A DNA stretch of 64,000 bases, taken from NCBI GenBank assembly GCA_037447655.1, contig JBBHKE010001674.1:1-64000 (forward strand), read 5' to 3'. The notes beneath the pieces were generated by a model. It made no database searches. It saw only the letters and a list, made by a program, of their open reading frames with translations, and was not told where the DNA came from. The translations under genes and the position numbers were made by a program. Of the stretch, positions 1-9,834 are shown in pieces. Source of the DNA: Zygnema cylindricum (Eukaryota; Streptophyta; Zygnematophyceae; Zygnematales; Zygnemataceae). Every line of letters starts with the position of its first letter. Position 1 is the stretch's first letter.

Positions 1-640
1 ACGGTACAGTATATTGCTCAGGAAAGTTTTGATGGGTGAACGAAGATGCTACTGAAGAATTAGGAGACATGGGACAAAATAGGGACTATTTAGATGAAGT
101 ACGCCCAAATCCGGTTGACACTTATCCAATCACTTTTGAGAAGTATTTAGTTTTATTTGTTTTGACCATGAATCTTGTTGCTTTAGCCCGGAGAGTGCTG
201 CTCAACAGGTATTTAACCAACCGCTATGCAAGTGTTGTACGATACCAAGATTCTGCAGAATATGGCCGATTATTGGTCAGCCGAAAGGGGAGCTCGTCAT
301 TAGTACTTTTTTTACACGTGTGTCATGCGGCTACAGAGGGAATGCGGATCCCATGTAGATTTCTTATGATGACATGGAGATGATTCTGAATTTCCCATGA
401 GGAACGGAAATGTCGGAGAATTGCAAAAGCAAAATCGTTGAAAGAAAACTTTATTACATAAAGTGCGAGTTGTGACAACTATGCCCTTCTCCAGGTGGCC
501 GTATCGGACCGTCGATGACTGTGTTTGAGAATGGCCGACAATTCCGTATGAATGTCAAACTGCATCCAAACGTGCGGAATCCGCACGTTTTTGTTTCGGA
601 CGTTTTGAAACACAGAAGTTCAAAGCTTCGCACTTTACGA
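1..640. other. Unrecognised AT-rich DNA
   Basis: No family was recognised here. A 115-codon open frame (36-383, +) and a shorter one ending near 655 are present, but neither shows a motif I can name and both are at chance length. The only clear structure is a perfect hairpin at 568-590. It could be a worn transposon end. Low confidence in any function. Confidence 0.3.
568..590. other. Perfect 10-bp hairpin
   Basis: AAACGTGCGG and CCGCACGTTT flank a 3-nt loop (AAT), followed by T-rich sequence. It resembles a bacterial intrinsic terminator, but the context is eukaryotic repeat DNA, so I annotate only the inverted repeat. Confidence 0.6.
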
Positions 641-1231
641 TCTCAATTATAAATGGGAATTGCTAATCGCAGAGACGATTTTTGCTCCGCGCAGGTACAC
701 CGCGAATCGTAATTAGAGTAATGAAAAAATTATAGTAAAAAAACCAAAAAAGGCAATTAGAGTAGTGAACTCTAATTTATGTGAAATACCTTTTTCACAG
801 AGGAAGTTTACTCTAATTTATTTAAGTACTCTATATTGGGTTATGTCGGCAATAATTATCCGCGCTGAAATTATGAACACTAAATTACGTAGATGTCCAA
901 AATCTGTCAGTCCGTATAGTTTTGACATCATTATGACGTTAGAACTATTTGTCGCGCTGAATGTCAGTTGATGTTCACACTGACGACGATGCTGTCGACG
1001 GAGGAGAGTTATGCGAACGACTTTTTTTCGATGTGATTGATTTTTTGTTTAGTGTGATTTCATGTGCGAGCGTGATTCTATTAAATCATTATTTGTACCT
1101 TTTTACTTAAAAAAGTACAATTTTGCACGGTCGGACGTCGTCCGTACTCCACACTATTTAAAACGAACCTATATTATACATTTTTACACTAATTAAACCT
1201 TACTTTAAATAGAATAATGAAAAAAATAGAA
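641..1231. other. AT-rich spacer, nothing recognised
   Basis: Contains repeated short words such as CTCTAATTTA and ATTAGAGTA (about 710-830) in both orientations. No coding motif, LTR end or RNA gene was seen. Confidence 0.4.
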
Positions 1232-1562
1232 TCATTTACTCTATTTAAGGTGATAGGGTAAAAATTTAGGGCGACCGAATTAGCGTTATTTACTCTTATT
1301 ACGGTTCGCGGTGTAGTTGTCAAAAATTATAGATTTGAAGTACAATTTCGTATAAGCTACGTACCTTTAAAGTTCAAATTTGACGATCAATCTGTCGAAC
1401 AACTTTGAATGTCGAAATATTGTAACGGCGATTAAAAAAGTGTCACGTTTGCGAACCTCGACCGTCATAAAAAACAAACAATTCACACAGCCAGTGCAGG
1501 TTTACGGTAACAAAACTGCGGCAACCACATGTAAATAAAATGGCTGCGCGCAAGTAGTTCTC
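1232..1562 (+). repeat. Left arm of large inverted repeat
   Basis: Matches the reverse complement of 2935-3310 with scattered substitutions. Landmarks are TGAAGTACAATTTCG near 1338, CCGTCATAAAAAACAAACAA near 1462 and GCAACCACATGTAAAT near 1520. The match fades to the left of about 1232. Confidence 0.7.
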
Positions 1563-1960
1563 ACTTCACGTGAGCTCCATTGTGAGAGCACATACTGACA
1601 TTTAACTTGGCCGCAAAAATGGAATCTAATCGCGAACCGTTACGTTGAACTTGGACACAAATTAAAGGACGACGTCATATGTATAACTTAACTCGCACGA
1701 AACGAAGTTTATCCTGGCACAAGAAAAGAAAGCGTAACCACCTAAAAATATCGATGAAACTAATGATAAAATAGCGCGTCGTCATGCGCGACCAAATAAA
1801 GTCACAGTAGTTACGAATCAACAATCGTACATTGACAACGTACTTCACATTGATTCACATTCAGTCATTCAGGTAAAAATAAAATACGCACATAAAAAAA
1901 TAAAGTACGCACTTAAATGCCAACATGTACTCTCACAATGGAGCTCACATGAAGTGTAAC
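1563..1960. repeat. Inner inverted repeat within the foldback element
   Basis: CTTCACGTGAGCTCCATTGT (from about 1564) recurs inverted at about 1934-1956 as ACAATGGAGCTCACATGAAG. The arms are about 45 bp, adjoin the large left arm, and enclose about 300 bp with no open frame of note. Confidence 0.6.
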
Positions 1961-2192
1961 AGGATCTCCTACCTCTCAGAAAATCCCATTACCACAAACA
2001 ATTCCAACCACACATTCCACACATTGGAAAACACACATCCACATTTGACAACACTCACATAAGGATAAACTTTAAATTAGAATAAGCTTCTGTCCACATA
2101 ACATTAGCTTGGTCTCTTGCCCTCGTGGCTCAACCCATCTTATTAAAGTATTTTCCACTACTCTCCACTCTTAATAATTCTATCTCTTAACT

Positions 2193-2494
2193 ACTAAAAC
2201 ACTATTTAGTTAGTAAGAGATTTCAATGCAAAATGCCTTTTCTCCAATTTGGTATTAATCGCTCAGGACCAAGATCAGCCGGAATTTCCACAATCTTTTC
2301 CAAAGGAAAAGATGTCTACTCTCCTCTTACACTTCACTATTTATCCATCATCGCCCTGGACTCGCCAGGCCAGAGTAAACGCTCCGTTTTAACAGGCCTT
2401 TACCTGGGCCAATCATTGATCAGCAAAGACTCAGACTGACCAATGCAAAAACGTGCGAAATCTCTTACTAACTACTTAGCGCTTTACTAACCAA
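2193..2494. mobile_element. Small TIR element (MITE-like)
   Basis: Terminal inverted repeats of about 30 bp share AGTTAGTAAGAGATTTC at the left (from about 2213) and its complement GAAATCTCTTACTAACT at the right (near 2457). The enclosed 250 bp carry a 68-codon open frame with no known motif. No clean target duplication could be read, so the superfamily stays open. Confidence 0.5.
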
Positions 2495-2934
2495 TCAAAC
2501 GTTACGTTTCACTACGTAACATTTACGTGCAAAATTGCGCGCCAAACGAAACGCGACTTCGCACGAGCATGCCTAACAAATTTCGCACGCGAAACTTCCT
2601 ACGAAATTCCCTTAAGTGAAAGTGACGTTTCGTACTAAAATTTGTACGAAACGAAGCACCGTGCATACTAAACGTTTCATTAGAACTTTATGAAACGTAC
2701 GCGCGTAATTTCGGTACTAATTTGACCCTTAACCCGTTTCAATGATACCCACTTGTAAATTAGACCCCACGCTGTCACCTAAATACACCCATCGCTATAA
2801 CTTTTAAAATATAACTCCAAATAGCGTGATTTTTTCGCGGACGTCTATCAATTTTAGTACTCTATAATCATAACACCTAAATACCCATTTATAAACAAGT
2901 TCGATCCGCTATTACTGTTACATGATGTAAGAAA

Positions 2935-3310
2935 CTACTTGCGCGGAACCATTTAATTTACATGTGGTTGCCGCAATTTTGTTACCGTAAACCTGCGTCG
3001 ACTGTGTGAATTGTTTGTTTTTTATGACGGTCGACGTTCGCAAGCGCGACACTTTTTTAACCGTCGATACAATATTTCGCTAGTCAAAGTTGTTCGACGG
3101 ATTGACCGTCAAATTTGAACTTAAAGTTACGTAGCTTGTACGAAACTGTACTTCAAATCTACAATTTATGATAACTACACCTTGAATCGTTAATAGCGCA
3201 TATAATTATTAGTGTAAAGAAAAAATTAGCGTCATCCATTCTAATTTAGTGCCAGGAGACGTGGCAGATTATGGGCCACGTCCTTAAATAGTGTAATTTA
3301 TTATATTTAA
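2935..3310 (-). repeat. Right arm of large inverted repeat
   Basis: Reverse complement of the left arm; it contains ATTTACATGTGGTTGCCGCA near 2957 and TTGTTTGTTTTTTATGACGG near 3013. Homology weakens toward 3310, just before element A. Confidence 0.7.
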
Positions 3311-3428
3311 GGTATCAATGTCAAGATTTTGGGGTGCCGATATAGCGAACATGTTGAAAAGAGGTAATTAATAGTTCACTTCCCTATTTTAGTTTTGGTT
3401 TAATGAAAGAGAGTGAGGATCAAAGGCG

Positions 3429-4466
3429 TGCAATTCTGTGTCCTCCATTGGACTACAGAATACAGGAAGCCTCTAGATAGTATTTAACTAACCCACTTTA
3501 AGCCACAACCACTTCTGCCTCAGAAGGCAAACTGACAATTTGACTGCACCCCTGTGTAGCCTGGACTCCCCTGAGTCCGTAGCAAAAAGAATCACTGAAA
3601 ACGGCCAACCAGGCGATAAGTTATGAGGCAGTAAAAATGCCAATTTGTACAAACTCTCAAAGGGAGAGATGACTACCTACCTAAATTTTCTAAGTCCTGA
3701 TTCTCTCTAATAACTCCTATCTACTGAAGTACGGACCAATCAGATTACTGTATCGTACACCAAAGTACTACTGCCGATGTACCTTTTGTACGGCCTATGT
3801 ACGACAAGGCTATTAAGTGGACGCGTGTCCGCTTTTCACTCGTCCGTACGTTCCTCGGAATTCCTATGACCGAATGTCATCTCTCCACGTGGCTCCAGGT
3901 CATGCCACGTCACAAAACGCCAAAATGACCACTCCGGGATTTCGGCGATGATGTGCGCCGTTGGATTTTGTGCCAAACGCAATCTTAGCCGTAATAAATG
4001 CTTGCGTGACATTTGTTCCTATGTCGAAATAAAATGCGTGGTATCCGTTTCGAATTAGCGTTGTATGACGTACTTTATAAAACTGAATCTATGTACGCCG
4101 TATAAAGTTATAGTTAAATGAATTTTAGTCACGCAAACTAAATATATATCTATCACATACCATAGTACTTAGCATTGGTCCTAGTCTATTAGGATAAAGC
4201 TGACCGCTACCGGTCAACTTGACGAATCGCAGGTACCGGGATCAAACCTCTGGTCCGTCAAGTATATTTTTAGTAACCTACTAAAAATAGCTGTCTGTTG
4301 AACTAAGGCAGCCATGGATCAACCTCTCTCTCTTACCTTCAGTGACTACAACAAGTATGGGAGTTAGAGAGCGGAGGTGGAGGCAGGCTGCCCGTCCTTT
4401 TTCTTTCCTTTTTATAAAGACATATTTAAACCTAGAAAATACTCTAGAAATCTATAAATTTAAACA
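3429..4466 (-). mobile_element. Solo LTR S with AGGCG target duplication
   Basis: A 1,038-bp minus-strand LTR (5' TGTTTAAATTT at 4466, 3' TTGCA at 3429) flanked by AGGCG at 3424-3428 and 4467-4471. No internal region is present, so it is a solo LTR left by LTR-LTR recombination. It belongs to the same broad group as B2 and E. Its last 20 nt on the minus strand hold the conserved ATG GAG start (3448-3446), and its hairpins include GGACTC-AGGG-GAGTCC. Confidence 0.9.
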
Positions 4467-4544
4467 AGGCGCGCCATGGCTGGCGCCATATTGAGAAAGT
4501 GGCAGTTTTTTTAAAAAATGGTATTTTAGTAAAATGATGCCTAA

Positions 4545-4610
4545 GTCTAGATTTGACCTGCGACCTCTAAAATCTCTATAGCCTAACGCCTTAACCATTA
4601 AGGCGTTACG
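4545..4610 (-). other. Antisense tRNA-like module in LTR A (5' copy)
   Basis: Read on the minus strand, the segment has a D-arm-like stretch with TGGTTAAGGCG (A-box like), an anticodon-arm-sized gap, then GGTCGCAGGTCAAATC, a damaged B box. It has no intact acceptor stem, so it is not a functional tRNA. It is probably derived from a tRNA or a tRNA-type SINE captured in U3. Confidence 0.5.
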
Positions 4611-5058
4611 AAACAATACATGTGACGGGTTTCATATATACATAAACATTAACGCAACAGCTAATTAACAGCAGACTAAGCAAAAGGAGCAATTCCTGCA
4701 TGTACGCGAATCTGGACCATGTAAAATATGTTTAGATCGGACGGCCGACATTATAGCCGCCACGCGAAGTGAGCTTTTGGCGGCATACAAAGATAGCGTC
4801 ACGCGGTGCCACGTGGCGCCACATTATTTGATACCAGAGAAGGTGGGAGGAGGAACCATGGCTTCCGATTTGACAGGTGGCACCTTGTAGACCTTGTCGT
4901 ACAATGGTCATACAATAAGTACATCGCCCATAATACCTTCTTGTACTATATAGTGTTCCTATTAGACTAGGGTTTAGTAGTAGGTAGTCGTGAGTAGGCA
5001 GACCGAGACTTAGTAATATTTAGGTACCTCTCTCTCTAAGAGAGCTTGAAACTATAAA

Positions 5059-5156
5059 GGTCATCTTTGACCAGCCATAACTTACTGCTCAAGGGAGCAA
5101 ATTCAGTGATTATTTTTGCGTTTGACTCAGGGGAGTCTTGTCCTCACAAGGGTGAG
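5059..5156 (+). promoter_or_regulatory. Hairpin array in LTR A leader
   Basis: Successive perfect short stems: GGTCA-TCTT-TGACC (5059-5072), TGCTC-AAGG-GAGCA (5086-5099), GACTC-AGGG-GAGTC (5124-5137) and CTCAC-AAGG-GTGAG (5143-5156). The same series recurs in the other LTR families with altered but still paired stems. It lies in the transcribed leader upstream of the gag ATG. A role in RNA packaging or translation is inference. Confidence 0.7.
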
Positions 5157-5262
5157 ATTGGTCAGAATATTTGTATGCCTGGGCAGCGCTTCTTCAGCGG
5201 GAAAGTAGAAGGTGCAAATATTATCCTAGAGGCTTTACATAGGTTGCTCATTCTTTGGGTCA

Positions 5263-6298
5263 ATGGAGACGACATAATTTCAGGTTATGGGCCCACCCTC
5301 TAGGGTACCTATATTTGATGGATCAGACTTTTTTTTTTGGGAAATGATGTTGGAGGGATAACTATTTGAGAAGCATCTATGGGGCATAGTGTCTGGACAA
5401 ATTCGATGCCCACCTCCACCTAGGTTTACGAGACACATTTTTTTGGCACCTCCGCCTCTACACTTGGTAGAACAGCTGCCACCATCACCGAGGATGAAGA
5501 TGACGAAGGAGAGGAGATTATCATGGAAGGAGAAAAGGGAGGAGTTGCAACTCAAGTGACACCTTTGCCGAAGGCGATACCGGCAACAACACCACCAAAA
5601 ACGGCGACAAGGGTTCAGACCGAAAGATCAAAGTATGAAAAGTGGAACTACAAAGACAAGGTTGCTAAGCTCTTAATTCTTAAAAGTGTAGCAGAGGGCA
5701 TTGCCATTCCCCTTATGCATGTTAAATCTTCATCTCAGATTTGGATATCACTAGTTAACAAATATAAGAGTGGATCATTGCAGCAACAACAGTTGGCCGA
5801 AAATAAGATTGCAGCTTATACTTATAAAGGAGGAAGTATGAATAATTATTGCAATGATTTTGGAGCATTATTTGGAGAGTTAGAGAGTGTAGGTAACTCA
5901 TGGTCCAAGAGACAAAGAGTGAACACATTAATGATGAAACTACCTGAAGAGTATGAGAATATCAATAACCGATTGCGAACATGGGAGATAGCAATTGGAA
6001 TTGGGATGACACAATGGGAATGATTTTAGTGAAAAAAAGCACCATAGAGCTTAGGAGAGGGAGTCCAAGTGTTCAAACATTGTCTGTAGGAGCTGATTCG
6101 CGGAAGCGTGACGAGGAGAGAGGGAAAGATCCCTATCGAAACTTTGGTGGAAGAGGAGAAGGAGGCGGCGGATTTGACAGACAGGGGAGAGGAACTTCTC
6201 GAGGAGGATTATGTCACTTCTACAAGAAACCGGGACACTATATGGCAGATTGTGTCAAACTTGCAGATCTTCGACTGAAAGATGGTAAAGGAACCTAA
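5263..6298 (+). pseudogene. gag: Element A gag (frameshifted)
   Basis: Gag is the nucleocapsid precursor that packages element RNA into cytoplasmic particles. The start codon at 5263 lies in the LTR and the frame crosses the PBS as F-Q-V-M-G-P-P-S-R-V-P. A TAA at 5275 and another stop near 5362 break this frame. The main gag body reads in a different frame (5523-6023), and a further shift leads to 5981-6298. The zinc knuckle near 6210-6253 reads C-H-F-Y-x4-H-x4-C. The second cysteine of the CCHC motif has become tyrosine, as a G-to-A change would give, so RNA binding would be impaired. The intact homologue is in D2 (CHFC at about 21810). Confidence 0.85.
5283..5294 (+). promoter_or_regulatory. 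Half-tRNA-iMet primer binding site
   Basis: GGTTATGGGCCC follows the LTR without a gap. It is complementary to the anticodon stem-loop region of initiator tRNA (UGGGCCCAUAACC), the internal priming mode known for Drosophila copia and Ty5. The ATG inside the site pairs with the CAU anticodon, and the gag frame reads through it. Confidence 0.85.
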
Positions 6299-6349
6299 AG
6301 GGATGGAGGAAAGAAAAAGGTTTTCCTACCTCAAGTTCATGATAAGGAA

Positions 6350-7771
6350 GTGGAAGGAAAAACTGAACCAGAAGAGGAGCTTGAGGAGCTTCTTCTTAAT
6401 CCGAAAAACACTGAAAAGCATGTCGACATTCCACGGAGACAAAAGTGTGTTTTCGAAGGTAAGAGGGATCCACCCGAGGATGGGTGGATCATAGACTCAG
6501 GGGCTTCAATGCATATGTGCAAAGATAAGCGGTGGTTCACTAAACTGAGAAAGATCCCAACAGTTGAGATAGAGTACGGAGATGGTAGAGTAGAAACCAC
6601 AAGTCTTGTTGGAACTGTTGACTTGAAGGTTCTAGTTGATGGAAAGGCCTCAATTGTAGCACTCTCAGCCCTTCTTTACATTCCACAGCTTAGCAAGAAC
6701 CTAGTCTCAACAACTGTCTTGGATGAAAAGGAGTTTGAAACAGGAACTAGGAAAGGAATCTTCACAGCAAGCTTTAATAGTGAGGTTTATTTCATAGCTG
6801 AGAAGGGCAGTCAATGAATGTTCATAATTGTTCTTTGCAATGAAATGAGTATTCTCTACTCGTGTGCAAGGGAGATGATGTTTTGGCATAAAAGGTTGGG
6901 GCATGTGCATCTAGATAGATTAAAGAAAATGAAGAAAAAGGGAATAGTGGAGGGTATTACTTTTGAGGATGATGAGACATTTGATGATTGTAGTGGATGT
7001 GCCCAAAGGAAGATTCATAGACTTCCATTTCCAAAGGCAACCACATTTAGGAGAGAGAAAGTATTAGATCTAGTTCACACTGATGTTTGGGGACCTTCTA
7101 AGTATACTTCACATAGGGGGAAGAGATGGATGTCAACCATCACAGATGATTGGTCTAGATACACGAAGGTATACTTTCTCAGACATAAGTCAGAGGTATT
7201 AAGATATTTCAAAGAGTATAAAGTATGGAGTGAAAAACTACATGAAACCTCAATAAAAGAGATAAGAAGTGATAATGGGAAAGAATACACCTCAAGGGAA
7301 TTTGAAGAATATCTTAAAGAAGAAGGAATTCATCATGAGAAAACTGTTCCCTATAATCAGGAACAAAATAGAGTAGCAGAAAGAGTGAATAGAACTTTAG
7401 GAGATATGTTCAGAAGTATGTTAACTGATAAGAGGATAGGGTTGCAGTTTTGGGCGGAGTCTATGAACTATGCTAATTTCATAAAAAATAGAGTCCTAAC
7501 TTCAGCAAATAAGGAGGAAACTCCGTATGAGAGGTGGACAGGAAGAAAGCCTAATTTGTCTAGTTTGAGAGTGTTCGGAAGTCAAGTCTACAATTTGGAT
7601 TCCGATAAGACTAAATGGAAGTTAGAGGGGAGAGGGAAGCCAGGATATCTTGTAGGATATGATGAGAGCACAAAAGGATACCGAGTGTATGACTTGAAAA
7701 AGAGAGATATAATTCTGGTAAAACACATAGTGGTGATGAATGAAGGGAAGTCCATTGATCCATTCAAATAA
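6350..7771 (+). pseudogene. pol: Element A protease-integrase region of pol
   Basis: One continuous frame with a single internal stop (TGA, 6815-6817). Aspartic protease: W-I-I-D-S-G-A at about 6485-6505, with the catalytic D-S-G kept. GAG_pre-integrase/HHCC zinc region: W-H-K-R-L-G-H with C-S-G-C at about 6880-7010. Integrase catalytic core: D in H-T-D-V-W-G-P (about 7078), D in R-S-D-N-G-K (about 7270) and E in V-A-E-R-V-N-R-T-L (about 7380), the DDE set. The usual Q-N-G before that glutamate reads Q-N-R. The integrase C-terminus (G-Y-R-V-Y-D-L) ends at a TAA at 7769. Confidence 0.9.
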
Positions 7772-8878
7772 AATAAAGAAGTCAAAATCAGATTTGAAAA
7801 GGATCAGTTTTTTGACTTTGACTTTGAAAATGAAGAGAAGGAAGCAAGAGAAAAATAAAAATCTGCAGATCTACCAAAGGAGAAGGAGGAAAGGACAACA
7901 TCCGAGACAACGCCACAATAAGAAGTGGAAACCGATGAGGAACTTGATGAAACACCGGAATTCGAAGATAGGGGAGCTGAATATCTCCCAAAACGAAACC
8001 CAAGGATGCCTTCCATACCGGCGTCCGATTTTGAAGGGGGAAGAAGAAGTAGTAAACGACTTTAAGAAAGACAAGTAAATAACCAACTCACAAAAATGTC
8101 TCACCCAAATGAACCTCAAACATACTTAGAGGCCATAAACACTCCAGAAAGTAGCCGGTGGATCACAACTATAAATGAAGAAATGGCCTCTATCATGGAA
8201 GCCAATACATGGGAGTTGGTAGATTGTCCACCGGACCGAAAACCGATCGGATGTAAGTGGGTGTTTAAACTTAAATTAAACCTGGATAATACCATTGAGA
8301 GGTACAAAACTAGGTTAGTTGCAAAAGGTTATACTCAGAAAGAGGGGATAGACTACGAAGAAACCTTTGCACCTGTAGTCATATTTCCTTCTGTAAGAAT
8401 CCTTTTAAGTATAGCCGCAGCGGAGGATATGGAAATCCACCAGATGGATATTAAAACGGCCTTTTTGCACAGTGAGTTGGAAGAAGAAATTTACATGAGG
8501 CAACTGGAAGGATTCGTGGAAAGTGGGGAAGAAAACAAAGTTTGCAAACTGACAAAATCACTCTATGGGCTTAAGCAAGCCCCGCAATAGTGGAATATAA
8601 ACCTCGACGAATTTCTGACCGGTTTGGGGTATATCAGAATTAGTTCAGATCACTCTATATATTTATTTGAGGATGACAATGGAGTGATATTTATTGCTAT
8701 TTATGTGGATGATTTTTTGGTCTTAAGCAAGTCCTTAGATAAAATTAACAAACAAAAACGGGATCTTAGAAGCAGTTTTGATATGAAAGATCTTGACGAA
8801 TCAAAGTACATTTTGGGAATTCAGATGGAGAGAGATAGAGGGAATAGAATTATAAGACTCACTCAAAAAGAATAAATC
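7772..8878 (+). pseudogene. pol: Element A reverse transcriptase region
   Basis: Continues in the frame of the protease-integrase segment after four more stops in the linker. RT begins about 8096 (S-H-P-N-E-P-Q-T-Y) and runs through W-E-L-V-D, K-W-V-F-K, Y-K-T-R-L-V-A-K-G and the palm motif I-H-Q-M-D-I-K-T-A-F-L. A stop at 8588 replaces the glutamine of the A-P-R-Q-W-N box. The catalytic Y-V-D-D box at about 8701-8712 is intact. Another stop lies at 8873-8875. The copy is dead, but the catalytic residues have not decayed. Confidence 0.9.
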
Positions 8879-9822
8879 GGTAATACGTTAGAAAAAATTC
8901 AAACGGAGAAAGCAAACAGATCTACCACTCCCATAGATTTGAAGAAAGTGAGTGAGGGGAGTGAAGAGGGAGGAATATTGATCATTAATGATGAGATGGA
9001 TGAGATAGAAAGAAAATTTATGGAAAATATCCCTTATCGGCAGATTGTAGGCAGTTTAATTTATTTTATGAACTGTACCCGTTCGGATATAGCTGCGGAT
9101 GTAGGTGTCCTTAGTAGAAATCTAAATGAACAAAAAAGAGAGACTGAGAGGCTGCCAAAAGGGTGATGAGGTATCTGGTGGGGACAAGGGAATTATGGTT
9201 GCATTTGGGAGGGGAGCACACTGTGTAGGTGTCGTTAGTAGAATTCTAAATGAACCAAGAAAGAGAGACTGAGAGGCTGCCAAAAGGGTGATGAGGCATC
9301 TGGTGGGGACAGGGGAATTATGGTTGCATTTGGGAGGGGAGCACACTGACATCACCACTTGGAGTGATGCCAGTTATGGAGATGTGCCTTTAAGGAGGTG
9401 TACACTGGATATGTGTTGCAAATTGGATCTGGTGCATGTTGTTGGAGTAGCAAACAACAAAAAATAGTTGCTCATTCCACTATGGAGGCTGAATACATGG
9501 CGTCCTGTGCTGCCACCAAAGAATTAATGTGGGTTAAATCTCTTCTTGAGGAACTTGGGTTCATGAAGTCTGGAACTCAAAATGTTTTTTGTGATAATCA
9601 AGCTGCTATCTCTATTGCAGCAAATCCGAAAAATCACTTCAAAGTTAAGCATATGGATATTAGACTAAGCTTTGTCAGAGAGAAGGTAGAAAATAAAATT
9701 ATTTAAACTGGTTCATAAAACTGATAGAGAAATGATTGCAGACATGATGACAGAAGCAGTGCCTTCCCCTAAGTTGATTTATTGCAGAGAAAACTGTGGA
9801 TTAAAATTGAAAAGTGACTAGG
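8879..9822 (+). pseudogene. pol: Element A RNase H region with tandem duplication
   Basis: Connection and RNase H domains: N-I-P-Y-R-Q-I-V-G-S-L-I-Y-F-M (about 9030), then M-E-A-E-Y-M-A-S (about 9480), C-D-N-Q-A-A (about 9590) and H-M-D-I-R-L-S-F-V-R-E (about 9650). RNase H degrades the RNA strand of the RNA:DNA hybrid. A 124-bp direct duplication (9101-9348) and frame changes near 9400 and 9705 disrupt the reading frame. The C-terminal tail ends at a TAG just before the polypurine tract. Confidence 0.88.
9101..9348 (+). repeat. 124-bp tandem duplication in RNase H
   Basis: Copies 9101-9224 and 9225-9348 both begin GTAGGTGTC and end GGGGAGCACACTG, with only a few substitutions between them. 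The second copy has lost a few C-to-A or indel differences near AAATGAAC. Confidence 0.9.
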
Positions 9823-9834
9823 AATTTAGGGGAG
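9823..9834 (+). promoter_or_regulatory. Polypurine tract of element A
   Basis: AATTTAGGGGAG immediately precedes the TGTTGAAAAG start of the 3' LTR. The tract primes plus-strand DNA synthesis. F and G have similar TTTAGGGGAG tracts. Confidence 0.85.

Larger units (their letters stand above)
1232..3310. mobile_element. Foldback-like inverted-repeat element
   Basis: Two long arms in opposite orientation (about 1232-1562 and 2935-3310) enclose about 1.4 kb. The arms match over some 300 bases, including a shared stretch around GGTTTACGGTAACAAAA on the left and its complement on the right. The spacer has no recognisable transposase, but holds two smaller inverted repeats. Such long arms without coding capacity fit a non-autonomous foldback or Mutator-like DNA transposon. 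The outer ends are not sharply defined, because element A begins at 3352, right beside the right arm. A two-copy inverted segmental duplication is the alternative. Confidence 0.6.
3352..5282 (+). repeat. Element A 5' LTR, split by solo LTR S
   Basis: Starts TGTTGAAAAG and ends ATAATTTCA directly before the PBS. The LTR proper is 3352-3428 plus 4472-5282; 3429-4466 is solo LTR S, and one copy of S's 5-bp target duplication is extra. It contains an antisense tRNA-like module (4545-4610), a hairpin row (5059-5156) and, 20 nt from its end, the gag start codon (5263). Confidence 0.88.

Noticed and set aside
568-590. Rho-independent terminator
   Set aside because: The hairpin and T run look right, but the context is eukaryotic transposon DNA with no bacterial gene.
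5067-5303. 78-codon ORF across the LTR A end
   Set aside because: It covers the hairpin array in a frame different from gag, and the frame is not shared by other families.
5981-6023. Programmed frameshift in gag
   Set aside because: A and E both change frame near the same gag position, but D2 reads straight through and no slippery heptamer was seen, so ordinary decay is more likely.
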